Source of the DNA: an uncultured Granulosicoccus sp.
GTDB lineage: Bacteria; Pseudomonadota; Gammaproteobacteria; Granulosicoccales; Granulosicoccaceae
Assembly: GCA_947499955.1 (NCBI GenBank)
Contig: CANMQI010000001.1
Location: 372,001-436,000, forward strand
Direction of reading: 5' to 3'
Length of the DNA: 64,000 nt
Under the pieces are notes generated by a model. The model worked only from the letters and a program-made list of their open reading frames with translations, was not told the origin of the DNA and searched no databases. The translations under genes were made by a program, and so were the position numbers. Of this stretch, positions 36,944 to 46,037 are shown piece after piece (positions within the stretch are counted from its first letter, which is position 1; every line of letters starts with the position of its first letter).

Positions 36944-37936
36944 TCAGCCAGCCTTGAAAGAACCCTCGGACAGGGTTTTTTCGAAATAGGTGATTGTCTT
37001 GCCCAGACCTTCTTCAAGCTTCACTTTCGGCTCCCAGCCCAATTTTTCGCGAGCTTGCGTGATATCCGGACGTCGTTGAGTTGGATCATCGCTGGGAAGA
37101 TCCTTGAACACCAGTTTGGAACTGGAGTTGGTCATTTCGATGACTTTCTCGGCCAACTGCAGAATGGTGAATTCGTCAGGGTTGCCGATGTTGACGGGAC
37201 CCGTGAACGAATCATCTGTTCCCATGATGCGTACGAAAGCCTCTATCAGGTCGAGGCAGTAGCAGAATGAACGAGTCTGATCGCCTTTCCCGTAGATAGT
37301 GATGGGTTCACCGGTGAGCGCCTGAACGATGAAGTTCGACACGACTCGTCCATCATTGGGATGCATTCTGGGACCATAGGTGTTGAAGATTCGCCCTACC
37401 TTGATACGCAGGTTGTGCTGACGGCGATAATCGAAGAACAGGGTTTCTGCACATCGCTTGCCTTCGTCGTAACAGGAGCGGAATCCGATCGGGTTGACAT
37501 GTCCCCAGTAGCTTTCGTGCTGTGGGTGAACCTTCGGGTCTCCATAGACTTCACTTGTGGAGGCCTGGAAGATCTTGGCGTTGGTTCGTTTGGCCAGGCC
37601 CAGCATGTTGATGGCGCCATGCACACTTGTCTTGGTGGTCTGCACCGGGTCATGCTGGTAGTGAATCGGTGAGGCCGGGCAAGCCAGGTTGTAGATTTCG
37701 TCTATTTCCAGGTAAATCGGAAATGTAACGTCATGACGCATGAGCTCGAATGACGTGTTTCCCATCAAGTGCTGGATGTTGCGTTTGGAACCGGTAAAGT
37801 AGTTATCCATGCAGATAACTTCATTGCCTTCATTCAACAATCGTTCGCACAGGTGTGAGCCAAGAAAACCGGCACCGCCTGTTACCAGGATGCGCCTGCC
37901 ACCGATAGTGTCCCCAGAAGAAATAGCGTCGCTCAT
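36944..37936 (-). CDS. uxs: UDP-glucuronate decarboxylase (UDP-xylose synthase)
   Basis: 330 residues, an extended [22 protein letters not shown] (NAD site), [42 protein letters not shown], the STSEVYGDP and [11 protein letters not shown] blocks (the latter holding the catalytic YxxxK), and [20 protein letters not shown] are diagnostic for UXS. It turns UDP-glucuronic acid into UDP-xylose, a donor rarely seen in E. coli-type capsules. Its neighbours suggest xylose in this capsule. ATG 37934-37936; no strong Shine-Dalgarno seen. Confidence 0.92.
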   Translation of the reverse strand: MSDAISSGDTIGGRRILVTGGAGFLGSHLCERLLNEGNEVICMDNYFTGSKRNIQHLMGNTSFELMRHDVTFPIYLEIDEIYNLACPASPIHYQHDPVQTTKTSVHGAINMLGLAKRTNAKIFQASTSEVYGDPKVHPQHESYWGHVNPIGFRSCYDEGKRCAETLFFDYRRQHNLRIKVGRIFNTYGPRMHPNDGRVVSNFIVQALTGEPITIYGKGDQTRSFCYCLDLIEAFVRIMGTDDSFTGPVNIGNPDEFTILQLAEKVIEMTNSSSKLVFKDLPSDDPTQRRPDITQAREKLGWEPKVKLEEGLGKTITYFEKTLSEGSFKAG

Positions 37937-38582
37937 TTAGATATAAAATTCCGTCAGTTACTGTTGATGTCGTGTAGACATGAAGGCATTACGCCCCGCT
38001 GAAGGTCTTATGCCTGGCTGGCAACATATCCACGATATGAGCAGCATCGGCAATGACCCGAAATACCAAACCGGGATTCTATCAGCCTAAGGCCCGACTC
38101 AAGCAAATTGCAGGCCACGCCAAACGCGAATACAGGCCGGGTTTTGCACTGGGGTGTACCCATATCGTCGTTGTACGGCCTGGTAGCAAGACATGTGAGC
38201 TTGGTAATGTCCTTGCGATGCCTCGCGCCAGACTGCGCGCGAGTCGCGGTACAAAGTCCTTTGCCCTCTTGCCTGATCGGCATCCCGGCCTGGCGCTCCG
38301 AGCGCTATCGCCAGGCATACCGGCCTGCCAGTAAACTGTCACACGCACCGAGCCAGAATCGGCCCGCGATACCCGATTTGCGTCACAACTGTCGCGGCGC
38401 CAGGAGAGCGATCCCATTACGCCAAGCCTGACAGTTTTCATTCGCATGATCGTGTCCAACCGTAACTTCTGCTGTCCGATCAGCCCTGAGAGCGCGCAAC
38501 ACGGCACGGTATCTGCTGAACCAGTCAGCAAAAAGCCACATCTTCGTGCCGCGTCACACTACGAGAACCAACCGAATTGGAC
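37937..38582. other. Long intergenic region upstream of a sulfotransferase gene
   Basis: 646 bases between divergent genes, the longest gap in the window. A hairpin with arms gcctggcg / cgccaggc is at 38288-38316. The only sizeable frame (38053-38334) is basic, low in order and matches nothing. No tRNA or repeat array was recognised. Confidence 0.5.
38288..38316. repeat. GC-rich inverted repeat in the sulfotransferase upstream region
   Basis: Arms gcctggcg (38288-38295) and cgccaggc (38309-38316) are perfect complements flanking 13 bases that include agcgct. It could be a REP-like element or regulator site; one copy only was noticed. Confidence 0.55.
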
Positions 38583-39431
38583 ATGCTACAACCTGTCATG
38601 GTGAGAACATTCGGCCGCACTGGCTCAACGCTATTGATGCAGCTGTTAGGCAGCAGTGACCGAGTCTTCTTCGAGCGCGTATACCCGTTCGAGCATCGCT
38701 ATCTGACCTACGTTCACAACATGAGTCGGGTCGCAGGTTCCCCGGTAGTGGATGAAAAGGTCTGGAACAACGACATCATGTTTCAGGGCAAATCGAACAC
38801 GGTAGGGGCCTTGCCTTATGGCTTGATACGCTCACTGGACCGCAAGTCATTGCAACAGCAAACATTTGTTGCACTGTGGCAGGCCTTCTCGGAAAACATA
38901 CGCAGAAAGACCGGATTGGTCTCCGGACCGGGCTGGTATGCGGAAAAAGCGCCATCGGAGGTCGCGACAATGGCAGTCGACCACCTGAATGCCAAGAGCA
39001 TTTACCTGCTTCGTGATCCACGCGATGAAATGATCTCGATCAAGAGCTTCAACGACAAACGCGGTTTCAATTCATTTGGCTGGCAGGATACTGACACTGA
39101 CGCCGTCTACGCCGCCCGGTTGTGTGAAAATCGACGCAAGTTCATGCAGAGGCTCATCGATTCCGCGACGACACCCAGGGAAATTCACGTGCGATACGAA
39201 GACCTGATACTCGATGGCAAGAAGGAGGCTGCTCGTCTGTCACGCTGGCTGGGGACCCCTCTGAATATCAAGGCTGCCATGAAAGACAAGAGCGTGATCA
39301 ATCGCCACATGACCTCCCGTAATCCTCAGTCGTCAGTGGCTCGATGGAAAACCGAAATGAGTGATGACATCCAGGAAATCTTCCGAAACAAACTGGGCTC
39401 GGAACTGCAGAATCTCGGCTACGAGCTCTAG
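38583..39431 (+). CDS. Sulfotransferase (PAPS-dependent), copy 1
   Basis: 282 residues starting MLQPVMVRTFGRTGSTLLMQ at the ATG 38583 (a TTG two codons before and ATG 38598 are alternatives). RTFGRTGSTLLMQLL is the 5'-phosphosulfate loop of sulfotransferases; SIYLLRDPRDEMISIKSF is the 3'-phosphate-binding segment (Arg and Ser). It probably moves sulfate from PAPS to a sugar of the capsule or another carbohydrate. It is strongly similar to the gene at 42591-43448 over its whole length, so one arose by duplication. It stands alone on the plus strand, facing the GT4 gene. Confidence 0.85.
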   Translation: MLQPVMVRTFGRTGSTLLMQLLGSSDRVFFERVYPFEHRYLTYVHNMSRVAGSPVVDEKVWNNDIMFQGKSNTVGALPYGLIRSLDRKSLQQQTFVALWQAFSENIRRKTGLVSGPGWYAEKAPSEVATMAVDHLNAKSIYLLRDPRDEMISIKSFNDKRGFNSFGWQDTDTDAVYAARLCENRRKFMQRLIDSATTPREIHVRYEDLILDGKKEAARLSRWLGTPLNIKAAMKDKSVINRHMTSRNPQSSVARWKTEMSDDIQEIFRNKLGSELQNLGYEL

Positions 39432-39476
39432 GCTGACTCCACGCTCCGTACGCTCGCGTTCAGCCAGACTGAAGCC

Positions 39477-39553
39477 GGGGCCAGAGACCCGTCGCCGCTT
39501 GCCATCGCAAGCGACTGACACTACCCGGCCAATGGCCAGATGACTCTGGCCCC
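39477..39553. terminator. Nested inverted repeats between the sulfotransferase and GT4 genes (convergent)
   Basis: Outer arms ggggccagag (39477-39486) / ctctggcccc (39544-39553) enclose an inner hairpin cgcttgc (39496-39502) / gcaagcg (39507-39513). The whole lies between the two stop codons and is probably a shared terminator. Confidence 0.5.
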
Positions 39554-39558
39554 CGAGT

Positions 39559-41100
39559 TCAGCCAGCCGCCCTCAGAGGCTCCGGATGGATATCGTGATC
39601 CTGGTCGTCCGAACCGCCCCACTCCCCTCCATCAGCATTGAGCTCATTGCAGAGTGCAATATACAGATCACGATGCTGTAGAAACGCCTTGTTTCCCGGA
39701 TAGCTGTTCGCCATGTTTGTGGCATAGGTCTGGTGTAAATGACGGTTCTCGACCGCCCAGGTAATCTGCTCCGCCAGTGACTCTGAACGTCTTGCCAGAA
39801 AATGCCGACCATTGAACCCATGATCGACCTTTTCCTGCATTCCACCAATATCCGAACAGATTACCGGGACCCCGTATTTCTTCGCTTCGAGAATGACCAC
39901 CGGCGAATTCTCCCACCAGACCGAGGGCACGATCATCCAGTCAGTGGCACTCAGCAGGCTCGGTAGCTCGCAACTCTGATATCGCCCGCGCATCGACACG
40001 GTGGCACCCAGCGATTTCAATTTGTTACGGATGGTATTCTGAAAGTGATCAGCCTGATGCTCAAGCCCACTTCCATTGATCGACAGGTGTACCTGCTTGC
40101 GGATCGGCTTGGGTAAACGCCTGACGGCATCGAGCAATACCTCAAGTCCCTTGAATCGGTTTATCTGTCCGAAATAGGCAAGTCTGAGAGGCAGCTGAGC
40201 TTGACCACTCTGCTCTGCATTCAGTGCAAGCCTGTTCCCATTCTCATCGTCGTCCGGTTCATCCTCAGCGATGATGACGGGCCGGTCGGTGTCAGTCGCC
40301 CGGGACAATGCCGGTGCCTTATCGGTAATCGGGCTGACGAGCGTGGACGAGTCATCGGCTGGCTCTGCCTCAAGCAGATTCTCCACGACCTCAATGGAGC
40401 TGTCAGCCAATCCCCACTCTACATACCGCTGTTTCAGAAAATGGCTGGGAGCAATGAACTGGTCGACGCAGGCAAAACAGGATTGAATGAACTGCCGCCG
40501 CAGAAAGAAGTCCTGTGCGGTCTTGTTCTTGAAACAGGCAGCGCAGGCGGCAGGCGATGATTCATAGCACAACGCACCGCTACCCACCTTCTGCATCTGC
40601 CCTTCATTGTTACAGATTGCCATGTACTCGTGCAATGTAAGCACTATGCGGGTATCCGGATTTACATTCTTCACTTCCCGAATCAACTCCAGCCCCAACT
40701 GGAAATAATGATGGAAGTGGACTATATCGGGTTGATGCAACTCCAGAAAACCACGAAAATCTCTCCAGACTCGGGCTTTATCGGGCTGGGAGAAACGAAA
40801 CCAGTCAGGCATGCTGCTATAGAACAGCACTTCACCGGGACGTCCCGTACCCGCAAACGGGGTACCTCCGTGAACCAGATCTTCCTGGCCATGTCGGGCA
40901 AAGAACATGGATTCGAATTCGACGTCCGCCACAGTGTCTACACGGTGCTTGTCATTGCCTGCCAGTGATGAGGACTCTGCTCTCACCGCGCCTCTGCCAT
41001 TGAGCGCCTTGTGAAGCTGATAGGCAGCAATTTCGCCGCCACCCGGATTGAAGTCCGGGTGACCATGGGCCACCATCAATACTTTGAGTTTTCTAGCCAT
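39559..41100 (-). CDS. GT4-family glycosyltransferase
   Basis: 513 residues. N-terminal LKVLMVAHGHPDFNPGGGEIAAY and DIVHFHHYFQLGLELI are GT4 acceptor-side landmarks. A cysteine-rich insert, CYESSPAACAACFKNKT, resembles the one found in GT4 enzymes with a C-x5-C-x2-C pattern. An acidic insert (DEPDDDENGN, about residue 275) precedes the C-terminal domain PLRLAYFGQINRFKGLEVLL, MIVPSVWWENSPVVILEAKK and GVPVICSDIGGMQEKV. Its ATG overlaps the upstream GT2 stop by 8 bases. Last gene of the minus-strand unit that starts with kpsT. Confidence 0.9.
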   Translation of the reverse strand: MARKLKVLMVAHGHPDFNPGGGEIAAYQLHKALNGRGAVRAESSSLAGNDKHRVDTVADVEFESMFFARHGQEDLVHGGTPFAGTGRPGEVLFYSSMPDWFRFSQPDKARVWRDFRGFLELHQPDIVHFHHYFQLGLELIREVKNVNPDTRIVLTLHEYMAICNNEGQMQKVGSGALCYESSPAACAACFKNKTAQDFFLRRQFIQSCFACVDQFIAPSHFLKQRYVEWGLADSSIEVVENLLEAEPADDSSTLVSPITDKAPALSRATDTDRPVIIAEDEPDDDENGNRLALNAEQSGQAQLPLRLAYFGQINRFKGLEVLLDAVRRLPKPIRKQVHLSINGSGLEHQADHFQNTIRNKLKSLGATVSMRGRYQSCELPSLLSATDWMIVPSVWWENSPVVILEAKKYGVPVICSDIGGMQEKVDHGFNGRHFLARRSESLAEQITWAVENRHLHQTYATNMANSYPGNKAFLQHRDLYIALCNELNADGGEWGGSDDQDHDIHPEPLRAAG

Positions 41101-42547
41101 GGGTCCCAGTCGCCTTCATCGACAAAATGTTCTTATTCCATCGTTCATGATGTTGCCAGCAGTTGAAGTACGTCAGCTCTTCCTTCCAGCGATCTGACGT
41201 CAGCAATGACTGGGATTGCCTTTCAAGGTGGTACAGTGATATCCCGGGCAACAGTTGCACAGTCAGCCCCATCTCGCGCGCTTTCATGCACAGGTCGGAG
41301 TCTTCGAAATCACCCAGAATGTAGTCTTCTTCCAGCCCACCCATGGCCTGGTAGTTACTCCGCGTCAGGAACATGCATGCACCAGTGACCGCTTCGCAAT
41401 TCACGGCGGTTGCAGCACCAGAGAAAAGATCGGAGGGCATACCCTTCCCCGGGTGTATGTTTGTCCACAAGCCTTCGAAAAAAGGTGAAGCGAAGAATTC
41501 CATTCCTTCATGCTGAACGGTCTCATCTTCGTAGATCAGGCGAACTCCGGTGATGCTCGTGTTCACATCGCTCCCTTGCAGATCGATCAATTCTCGCAAC
41601 CAGCCCGCCTTCGCCGGCATGACGTCCGAATTCATCAGCAGGATCCTGTCGCCTCGGGAATGCTCTACCCCGACGTTGTTGGCTCCCGCGTAGCCCATGT
41701 TCCGGGAGAGATACAACACCGTAAACGGCAGTTGATATATCCGAGACAAGGTCTCACAACTCTGGCGTATTTCCGCCTCCAGGCGAGGATCATCGATGAC
41801 ATAGATGATCTCGTGATTCATCATGTCCTGATCATTGACGAACATACTGATCTGATACTCGATGAAATCATAGCGCCCGTATATGGGCACGATAAGGGAT
41901 ACCTCGGGCTGGCCTCTGTGCAGCTGTTCGTTGTATCTCTGAACATCCACGCCTGGTCTGTCAGCGTCACGCAGCGACCAGATACTTCTGATGGCAGGAC
42001 CGTAGGTGGAATCGAACAGAGCGCGCTTGCCATTCAGCCTGGCCGGTATTCGTTGAAGAATCCCCCTGATGTCCGCCAGAGGGTTCTGACTGGCCTTGCT
42101 CAGGTTCAGCTCATGTCTGATGGTCTTGCCACCCTTGATGTTCAACCGGATACTGCTCGCTTCTGCGTTTGCATGTCCATCAGCACCCTGGGGATACTCC
42201 ACCCATGCGATGAAACCGGGCAGTTTGCCCTGTCTGTTGCTCGCTGCCGCGCTGAAAATGGGAGCACCGGGTATCCGTTGCATGGCCCTGTCCAGCGAGA
42301 CGATATTGCCGTCACTCAAGACAACCTCAATCGAGGCGACCCTGGAGTGTACATCTATCAGGTTGCCCTGCAGATACACACCCCTGCCATCCACATGAAT
42401 TGCCTTCTCGAGCCTGATCGAGGCTGTTCGCCTGAAGCTCAAGCCTGTTCTTGTTATCTTCGTCGCCAGATTACGCGCACGTTGTTCACCAACCCTTCGT
42501 TTGAGTTGACGAAATATCTGCTTTCTGATTTTGTTAACGACAGCCAT
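41093..42547 (-). CDS. GT2-family glycosyltransferase
   Basis: 484 residues from the ATG 42545-42547 (MAVVNKIRKQIF); a TTG three codons earlier is possible. The first 200 residues are a beta-rich domain of unknown role (IEVVLSDGNIVSLDRAMQRI). The GT-A domain follows: EVSLIVPIYGRYDFIEYQIS, LYLSRNMGYAGANNVGVEHS, RILLMNSDVMPAKAGWL (N-S-D in place of DxD), CEAVTGACMFLTRSNYQAM, GDFEDSDLCMKAREMGL and YHLERQSQSL. It sits between the sulfotransferase and GT4 genes in the kpsT-led unit, so it likely extends the capsule repeat. Confidence 0.88.
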   Translation of the reverse strand: MAVVNKIRKQIFRQLKRRVGEQRARNLATKITRTGLSFRRTASIRLEKAIHVDGRGVYLQGNLIDVHSRVASIEVVLSDGNIVSLDRAMQRIPGAPIFSAAASNRQGKLPGFIAWVEYPQGADGHANAEASSIRLNIKGGKTIRHELNLSKASQNPLADIRGILQRIPARLNGKRALFDSTYGPAIRSIWSLRDADRPGVDVQRYNEQLHRGQPEVSLIVPIYGRYDFIEYQISMFVNDQDMMNHEIIYVIDDPRLEAEIRQSCETLSRIYQLPFTVLYLSRNMGYAGANNVGVEHSRGDRILLMNSDVMPAKAGWLRELIDLQGSDVNTSITGVRLIYEDETVQHEGMEFFASPFFEGLWTNIHPGKGMPSDLFSGAATAVNCEAVTGACMFLTRSNYQAMGGLEEDYILGDFEDSDLCMKAREMGLTVQLLPGISLYHLERQSQSLLTSDRWKEELTYFNCWQHHERWNKNILSMKATGTHG

Positions 42548-42590
42548 TTTATTCAAACGATTATTAACGGAACCGGGAATCGAATATCAA

Positions 42591-43448
42591 CTAAACGGAA
42601 TACCCGAGCCCTTCCAGCTCGGCACCCAGTTTATCGCTGAATATCTGTCTGGCATCGTCGCTCAATTCACTACGCCAGCGTTCAACAGAGGAACTTCCAT
42701 CTGCACTTGTCATATGAACTGCCTGGATACTGGTGTTTCTGGCCATTTCATCAGTACTCAGTGGCAAGCCCAACCAGTCGGACAATCTGCCGACCTCCTC
42801 GCTCTGCTTCATGATCAGGTCTTCGTAACGAACGAAGATTCGCCGCCTGTTCGTTTCGAAATCCAGCATGCTGCGCATGAAGGCTTGCCGGTTTGCACAC
42901 ATCTTCAAGGCGTAGGATTCATCGGTATCCGAGTCCTGCCATCCGAAGGAATTGAAACCTCTCTTCAGATTGAAACTCTTGATGGAAACCAACTCATCTC
43001 TTGGATCACGTAACAGGAAAATATTCCGGGCTTTCAACAGCTCGTTGGCAGGCTCTGCAAGGTAGGGTGGAATCTTTTCCGCGTAATAAGCGGTTTCGTT
43101 GCGGCCGATGCCGGCAGAGTCACGCATCTGATTGCTGAAATCCTTCCAGACGGATACGAAAGCTTGCCTGCTCAGCTTTCCGACATCCAGCGATGGCGTC
43201 TGGCCATAGGGAAGACACCCCACCATGCGGTGCTTCCCCTGAAACAGCACATCATTGTTCCAGGGTTCGTCCACCTTCGCAGGCAAGCCGATCACGCGTG
43301 ACAGGTTGTATGCGTAGGCCAGGTAACGATTCTCGAATGGGTACACTCGTTCAAAGCAGACATACCGGTTCGAACCCAGTATCTGCATCAACAAAGTCGA
43401 CCCGGTTCGACCAAACGTCCGTACCATCAGTGGTACCAATCCACTCAC
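42591..43448 (-). CDS. Sulfotransferase (PAPS-dependent), copy 2
   Basis: 285 residues from a GTG at 43446-43448 (MSGLVPLMVRTFGRTGSTLL), with GTGAGG six bases upstream; the ATG at 43427 is an alternative. The frame is open to 43550, but the extra part covers a 10-base tandem repeat and matches no paralogue. RTFGRTGSTLLMQILGS and IFLLRDPRDELVSIKSF are the PAPS-binding loops. It shares long blocks with copy 1 (FERVYPFE, KRGFNSFGWQD, RYEDLI) and so is a diverged duplicate. In the kpsT-E-D unit it suggests sulfation of the capsule or its precursor. Confidence 0.85.
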   Translation of the reverse strand: MSGLVPLMVRTFGRTGSTLLMQILGSNRYVCFERVYPFENRYLAYAYNLSRVIGLPAKVDEPWNNDVLFQGKHRMVGCLPYGQTPSLDVGKLSRQAFVSVWKDFSNQMRDSAGIGRNETAYYAEKIPPYLAEPANELLKARNIFLLRDPRDELVSIKSFNLKRGFNSFGWQDSDTDESYALKMCANRQAFMRSMLDFETNRRRIFVRYEDLIMKQSEEVGRLSDWLGLPLSTDEMARNTSIQAVHMTSADGSSSVERWRSELSDDARQIFSDKLGAELEGLGYSV

Positions 43449-43490
43449 ATCGCACCTCACCACCTGTATTCGCCTGAAATGGCAGACCTG

Positions 43491-43510
43491 GAAAAACCTG
43501 GAAAAACCTG
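43491..43510. repeat. 10-base tandem repeat upstream of sulfotransferase copy 2
   Basis: gaaaaacctg occurs twice in a row (43491-43510) and partly once more just before it. It sits 43-63 bases upstream of the preferred start, in the leader or spacer. Confidence 0.8.
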
Positions 43511-43584
43511 GATACACCGTGAATATCCAGGGTTGATCCAGAACCTGCAATTATCACACCCGGGCAAACGGCTTCTTTGAGCTT

Positions 43585-44349
43585 TCAGACAATCAAGTAC
43601 ATGATGAAAACGGTGATACAGGTGCTCAGGAAAAGATCCCTGATCATGGCCTTGCGCGATGCCACTCGCGGATCAGGTGTATCCATGTCTATCACCGGCA
43701 ATACCGATTCTTTCTTCTTCTTTGACGAATCGAGTATTTCCTGGAACATCTCCAGCTTCACACCCGCTGCCAGTGCATAGGCGACGAACGTGTTGATGAC
43801 AAGCTCGCCTCCATCCCCCGGGTTCTGACGGATCATGTTCGTCAACGAGTTCAACGCCGGTATCAGCATTCCCGATTCGCGTGCAACCTTTCTGGCATGA
43901 GCCATATCGCGTTCGAGTTCCGTCATCTGCAGCAACTGCTGCCGGAATTTCTCCTCGGTAAGAGGATCCACGACGCCATTGATCATCTGCGACTCGAGAC
44001 AGGATCTGATCAATTTCTCCTGTTCCTCGTGTCGACTGTTGAAACCCAGCTCAACCAACACACCCACTGTCTGAAACGGTGCGCCCAGGGCAATCAGGTT
44101 TTCCCTGACATCATGCATTTCCCGGTGCAGATGACAGAATTCCTCTACCGTTTTCAGCACACGGTTCTCTTCATCAGCGAGTGCTACTGATGAGCTATCC
44201 GGCTTCGCCACATCCTCATCAGGCTTCTCTGCATCGCTGACACTTTTCTTCGGTGCATCAGCGTCGATGTTCACGACCAGTTCAAGGCCTTTCTTCGTGG
44301 ATTCCTCGTCGTCCTCACTCGGTTCCAGTTTGCCTGCTTGCAATGCCAT
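43585..44349 (-). CDS. Tail-anchored protein of unknown function in the kps operon
   Basis: 254 residues, starting four bases after the kpsD stop. I do not recognise a family. Residues 1-60 are acidic and disorder-prone (EPSEDDEESTKKG, DAEKPDEDVAKPD). Residues 60-215 are helical and probably coiled-coil (TVEEFCHLHREMHDVRENL, ELERDMAHARKVARESG). The last 20 residues (RDLFLSTCITVFIMYLIV) form one hydrophobic helix ending the chain, so the bulk would lie in the cytoplasm. Position inside kpsT-kpsE-kpsD-X suggests an accessory of the export machine. It is not KpsM-, KpsF- or KpsU-like. Confidence 0.75.
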   Translation of the reverse strand: MALQAGKLEPSEDDEESTKKGLELVVNIDADAPKKSVSDAEKPDEDVAKPDSSSVALADEENRVLKTVEEFCHLHREMHDVRENLIALGAPFQTVGVLVELGFNSRHEEQEKLIRSCLESQMINGVVDPLTEEKFRQQLLQMTELERDMAHARKVARESGMLIPALNSLTNMIRQNPGDGGELVINTFVAYALAAGVKLEMFQEILDSSKKKKESVLPVIDMDTPDPRVASRKAMIRDLFLSTCITVFIMYLIV

Positions 44350-44353
44350 GACC

Positions 44354-46024
44354 CTAGAGCTGTATGGCTACAGAGGCGGCGACGGCGACCTTGTAGACGA
44401 TGTCCACGATGGTTGCAGCAATCTGCAGACTCTTCACTGGCACCTTGGGCAATACCATTATCTCGTCCCCCCGTCGAACCTTGGGATTGGTACCGGTGGA
44501 CACCTCTCCGTTGGCGTGAACGATCACCAGACGCTTGGTCTCGGCCTGACGCGTGAAGCCACCCGAGCGTTCGATATAGTCCCGCGCCCTGCGGCCTTTC
44601 GTATACAACATGGCCTGTGATACCAACACCTCTCCACCCAGCAGTATCGAATCACTCTTCGCGGGGATGGTGACGGTGTCACCCTGTTTGAGGACGACGT
44701 TAGCGATACTGTCATTACTGGCAACCACCAATCGTCCATTGGGAACAACCCGGCGTGCGCGTTCGACAAAGCGACTGATCAATTCTGCTTCCTTGACACG
44801 AATGGCAGACTCCTTGTCGGTTTGAGAAGACGCCGTCAGATAACTGGCTTCCAGGCGACGCAGACTTTCCTCGAGAGCCTCCTTCTGGCGGGCAGCAATG
44901 GCCTTGCGCTTCAGGGAGATGGAACGAATATCTGCCATGACAGGATCGACTTCCACGTAATCCAGGAACTCGTTCAATCGAGTGCCGACTGGCACCGAGA
45001 AGCGCGACGGACCGAGATAGCTTCCTTCAACCGTGATGACAATCTGCATGTCGTGCTGGTCTGCCTGAAAGTTGACAGCATCACCGTTCTCCAGTCTGAT
45101 CGACCTGAAATCAGCAAGCGTCATGTACGAGGCGATGGGTTTTCCATCACGGATACCGGACAAACCCACGTAGTTTACCCCCACATCCACCTGTGCCAGC
45201 TTCAGTGCATCAGCTCCGGAGATGTTCTCCTTGTTGAATTCGAAGGTAGCGGCATTGGCCACACTTCCGCTGACTTCCACGACATTGCCTCTGGAGCCCA
45301 CGACAATCGTGTCGCCATCCTGAAACTGAACCTCCGGCAGGAAACCCTCAAGCATGAATCTGTAGAGATCAACCACAGCCAGGTCCTTGCCGTTTCTGAC
45401 GATACGCACGCTTCTGAAGCTGCCACGCAATGCATCCACCCCCCCTGCCCTGTCGAGATAATACAAGGCCGAGTTGGACGGTATACCGGCATATCTTCCC
45501 GGGTTTCTGACGAACCCGGTTACAAAGACGGCAACCGGCTGCGTACCATCCAGGTTGGTGTATACCTTCACATCTTTGGTAAACACCTTGCCAACGGCCT
45601 TCGATACTCGTTCATTGAGCGAGCTGTTGGGTATGCCGGCGACATGAATCGGACCGACCGAAGGCAGGAATATGTTTCCCTGATGATCCACCGTCAACTG
45701 TTCGTTGAATTGAGTTGCGCCCCAGATGCGTACCGATACGCGGTCTCCCGGCTGTACGACATAGTTCCTGTTGAGGCCATCTTCACCATCACTACTGAAG
45801 CCGCCCTTGAACAACAGGGAACCGAATGGCTCGGCAGCACGATCATGCTTCGAACGAAGCGCATCGTGTTCCTGAATGAGATCACTGGCTTCGACCACCG
45901 GTGCATCGGCACTGATTCCCGAGCCACCCAGTGACTGCGCGAACGCCGACGGTATGAGCAAACACAGCCCGATACACGATCCAGCAAAACGACTCATCAG
46001 AGAAATATCTTTTTTCTTGAACAT
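44354..46024 (-). CDS. kpsD: Capsule polysaccharide export protein KpsD (periplasmic/outer membrane)
   Basis: 556 residues from the ATG 46022-46024 (MFKKKDISLMSRFAG), with GGAG eight bases upstream; E. coli KpsD has 558. A signal peptide likely ends at AFA (29), with no lipobox. The polysaccharide-export domain YVVQPGDRVSVRIWGATQF with GNIFLPSVGPIHVAG is followed by SLBB-type repeats (FVTGFVRNPGRYAGI, EVSGSVANAATF, LLGGEVLVSQAM, DYIERSGGFTRQ). It forms the periplasm-spanning exit path with KpsE. 13 bases after the kpsE stop. Confidence 0.95.
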   Translation of the reverse strand: MFKKKDISLMSRFAGSCIGLCLLIPSAFAQSLGGSGISADAPVVEASDLIQEHDALRSKHDRAAEPFGSLLFKGGFSSDGEDGLNRNYVVQPGDRVSVRIWGATQFNEQLTVDHQGNIFLPSVGPIHVAGIPNSSLNERVSKAVGKVFTKDVKVYTNLDGTQPVAVFVTGFVRNPGRYAGIPSNSALYYLDRAGGVDALRGSFRSVRIVRNGKDLAVVDLYRFMLEGFLPEVQFQDGDTIVVGSRGNVVEVSGSVANAATFEFNKENISGADALKLAQVDVGVNYVGLSGIRDGKPIASYMTLADFRSIRLENGDAVNFQADQHDMQIVITVEGSYLGPSRFSVPVGTRLNEFLDYVEVDPVMADIRSISLKRKAIAARQKEALEESLRRLEASYLTASSQTDKESAIRVKEAELISRFVERARRVVPNGRLVVASNDSIANVVLKQGDTVTIPAKSDSILLGGEVLVSQAMLYTKGRRARDYIERSGGFTRQAETKRLVIVHANGEVSTGTNPKVRRGDEIMVLPKVPVKSLQIAATIVDIVYKVAVAASVAIQL

Positions 46025-46037
46025 GTTATTGCTCCGA

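Noticed and set aside
38053..38334. Possible small basic protein upstream of sulfotransferase copy 1
   Set aside because: No Shine-Dalgarno, no family match, contains the hairpin at 38288; better taken as non-coding.
41510..42640. 376-codon plus-strand frame opposite the GT2 gene
   Set aside because: Antisense shadow of a recognised glycosyltransferase; composition not protein-like.
44822..45934. 370-codon plus-strand frame opposite kpsD
   Set aside because: Antisense to the SLBB and export domains of a clear kpsD; no start signal or family resemblance.
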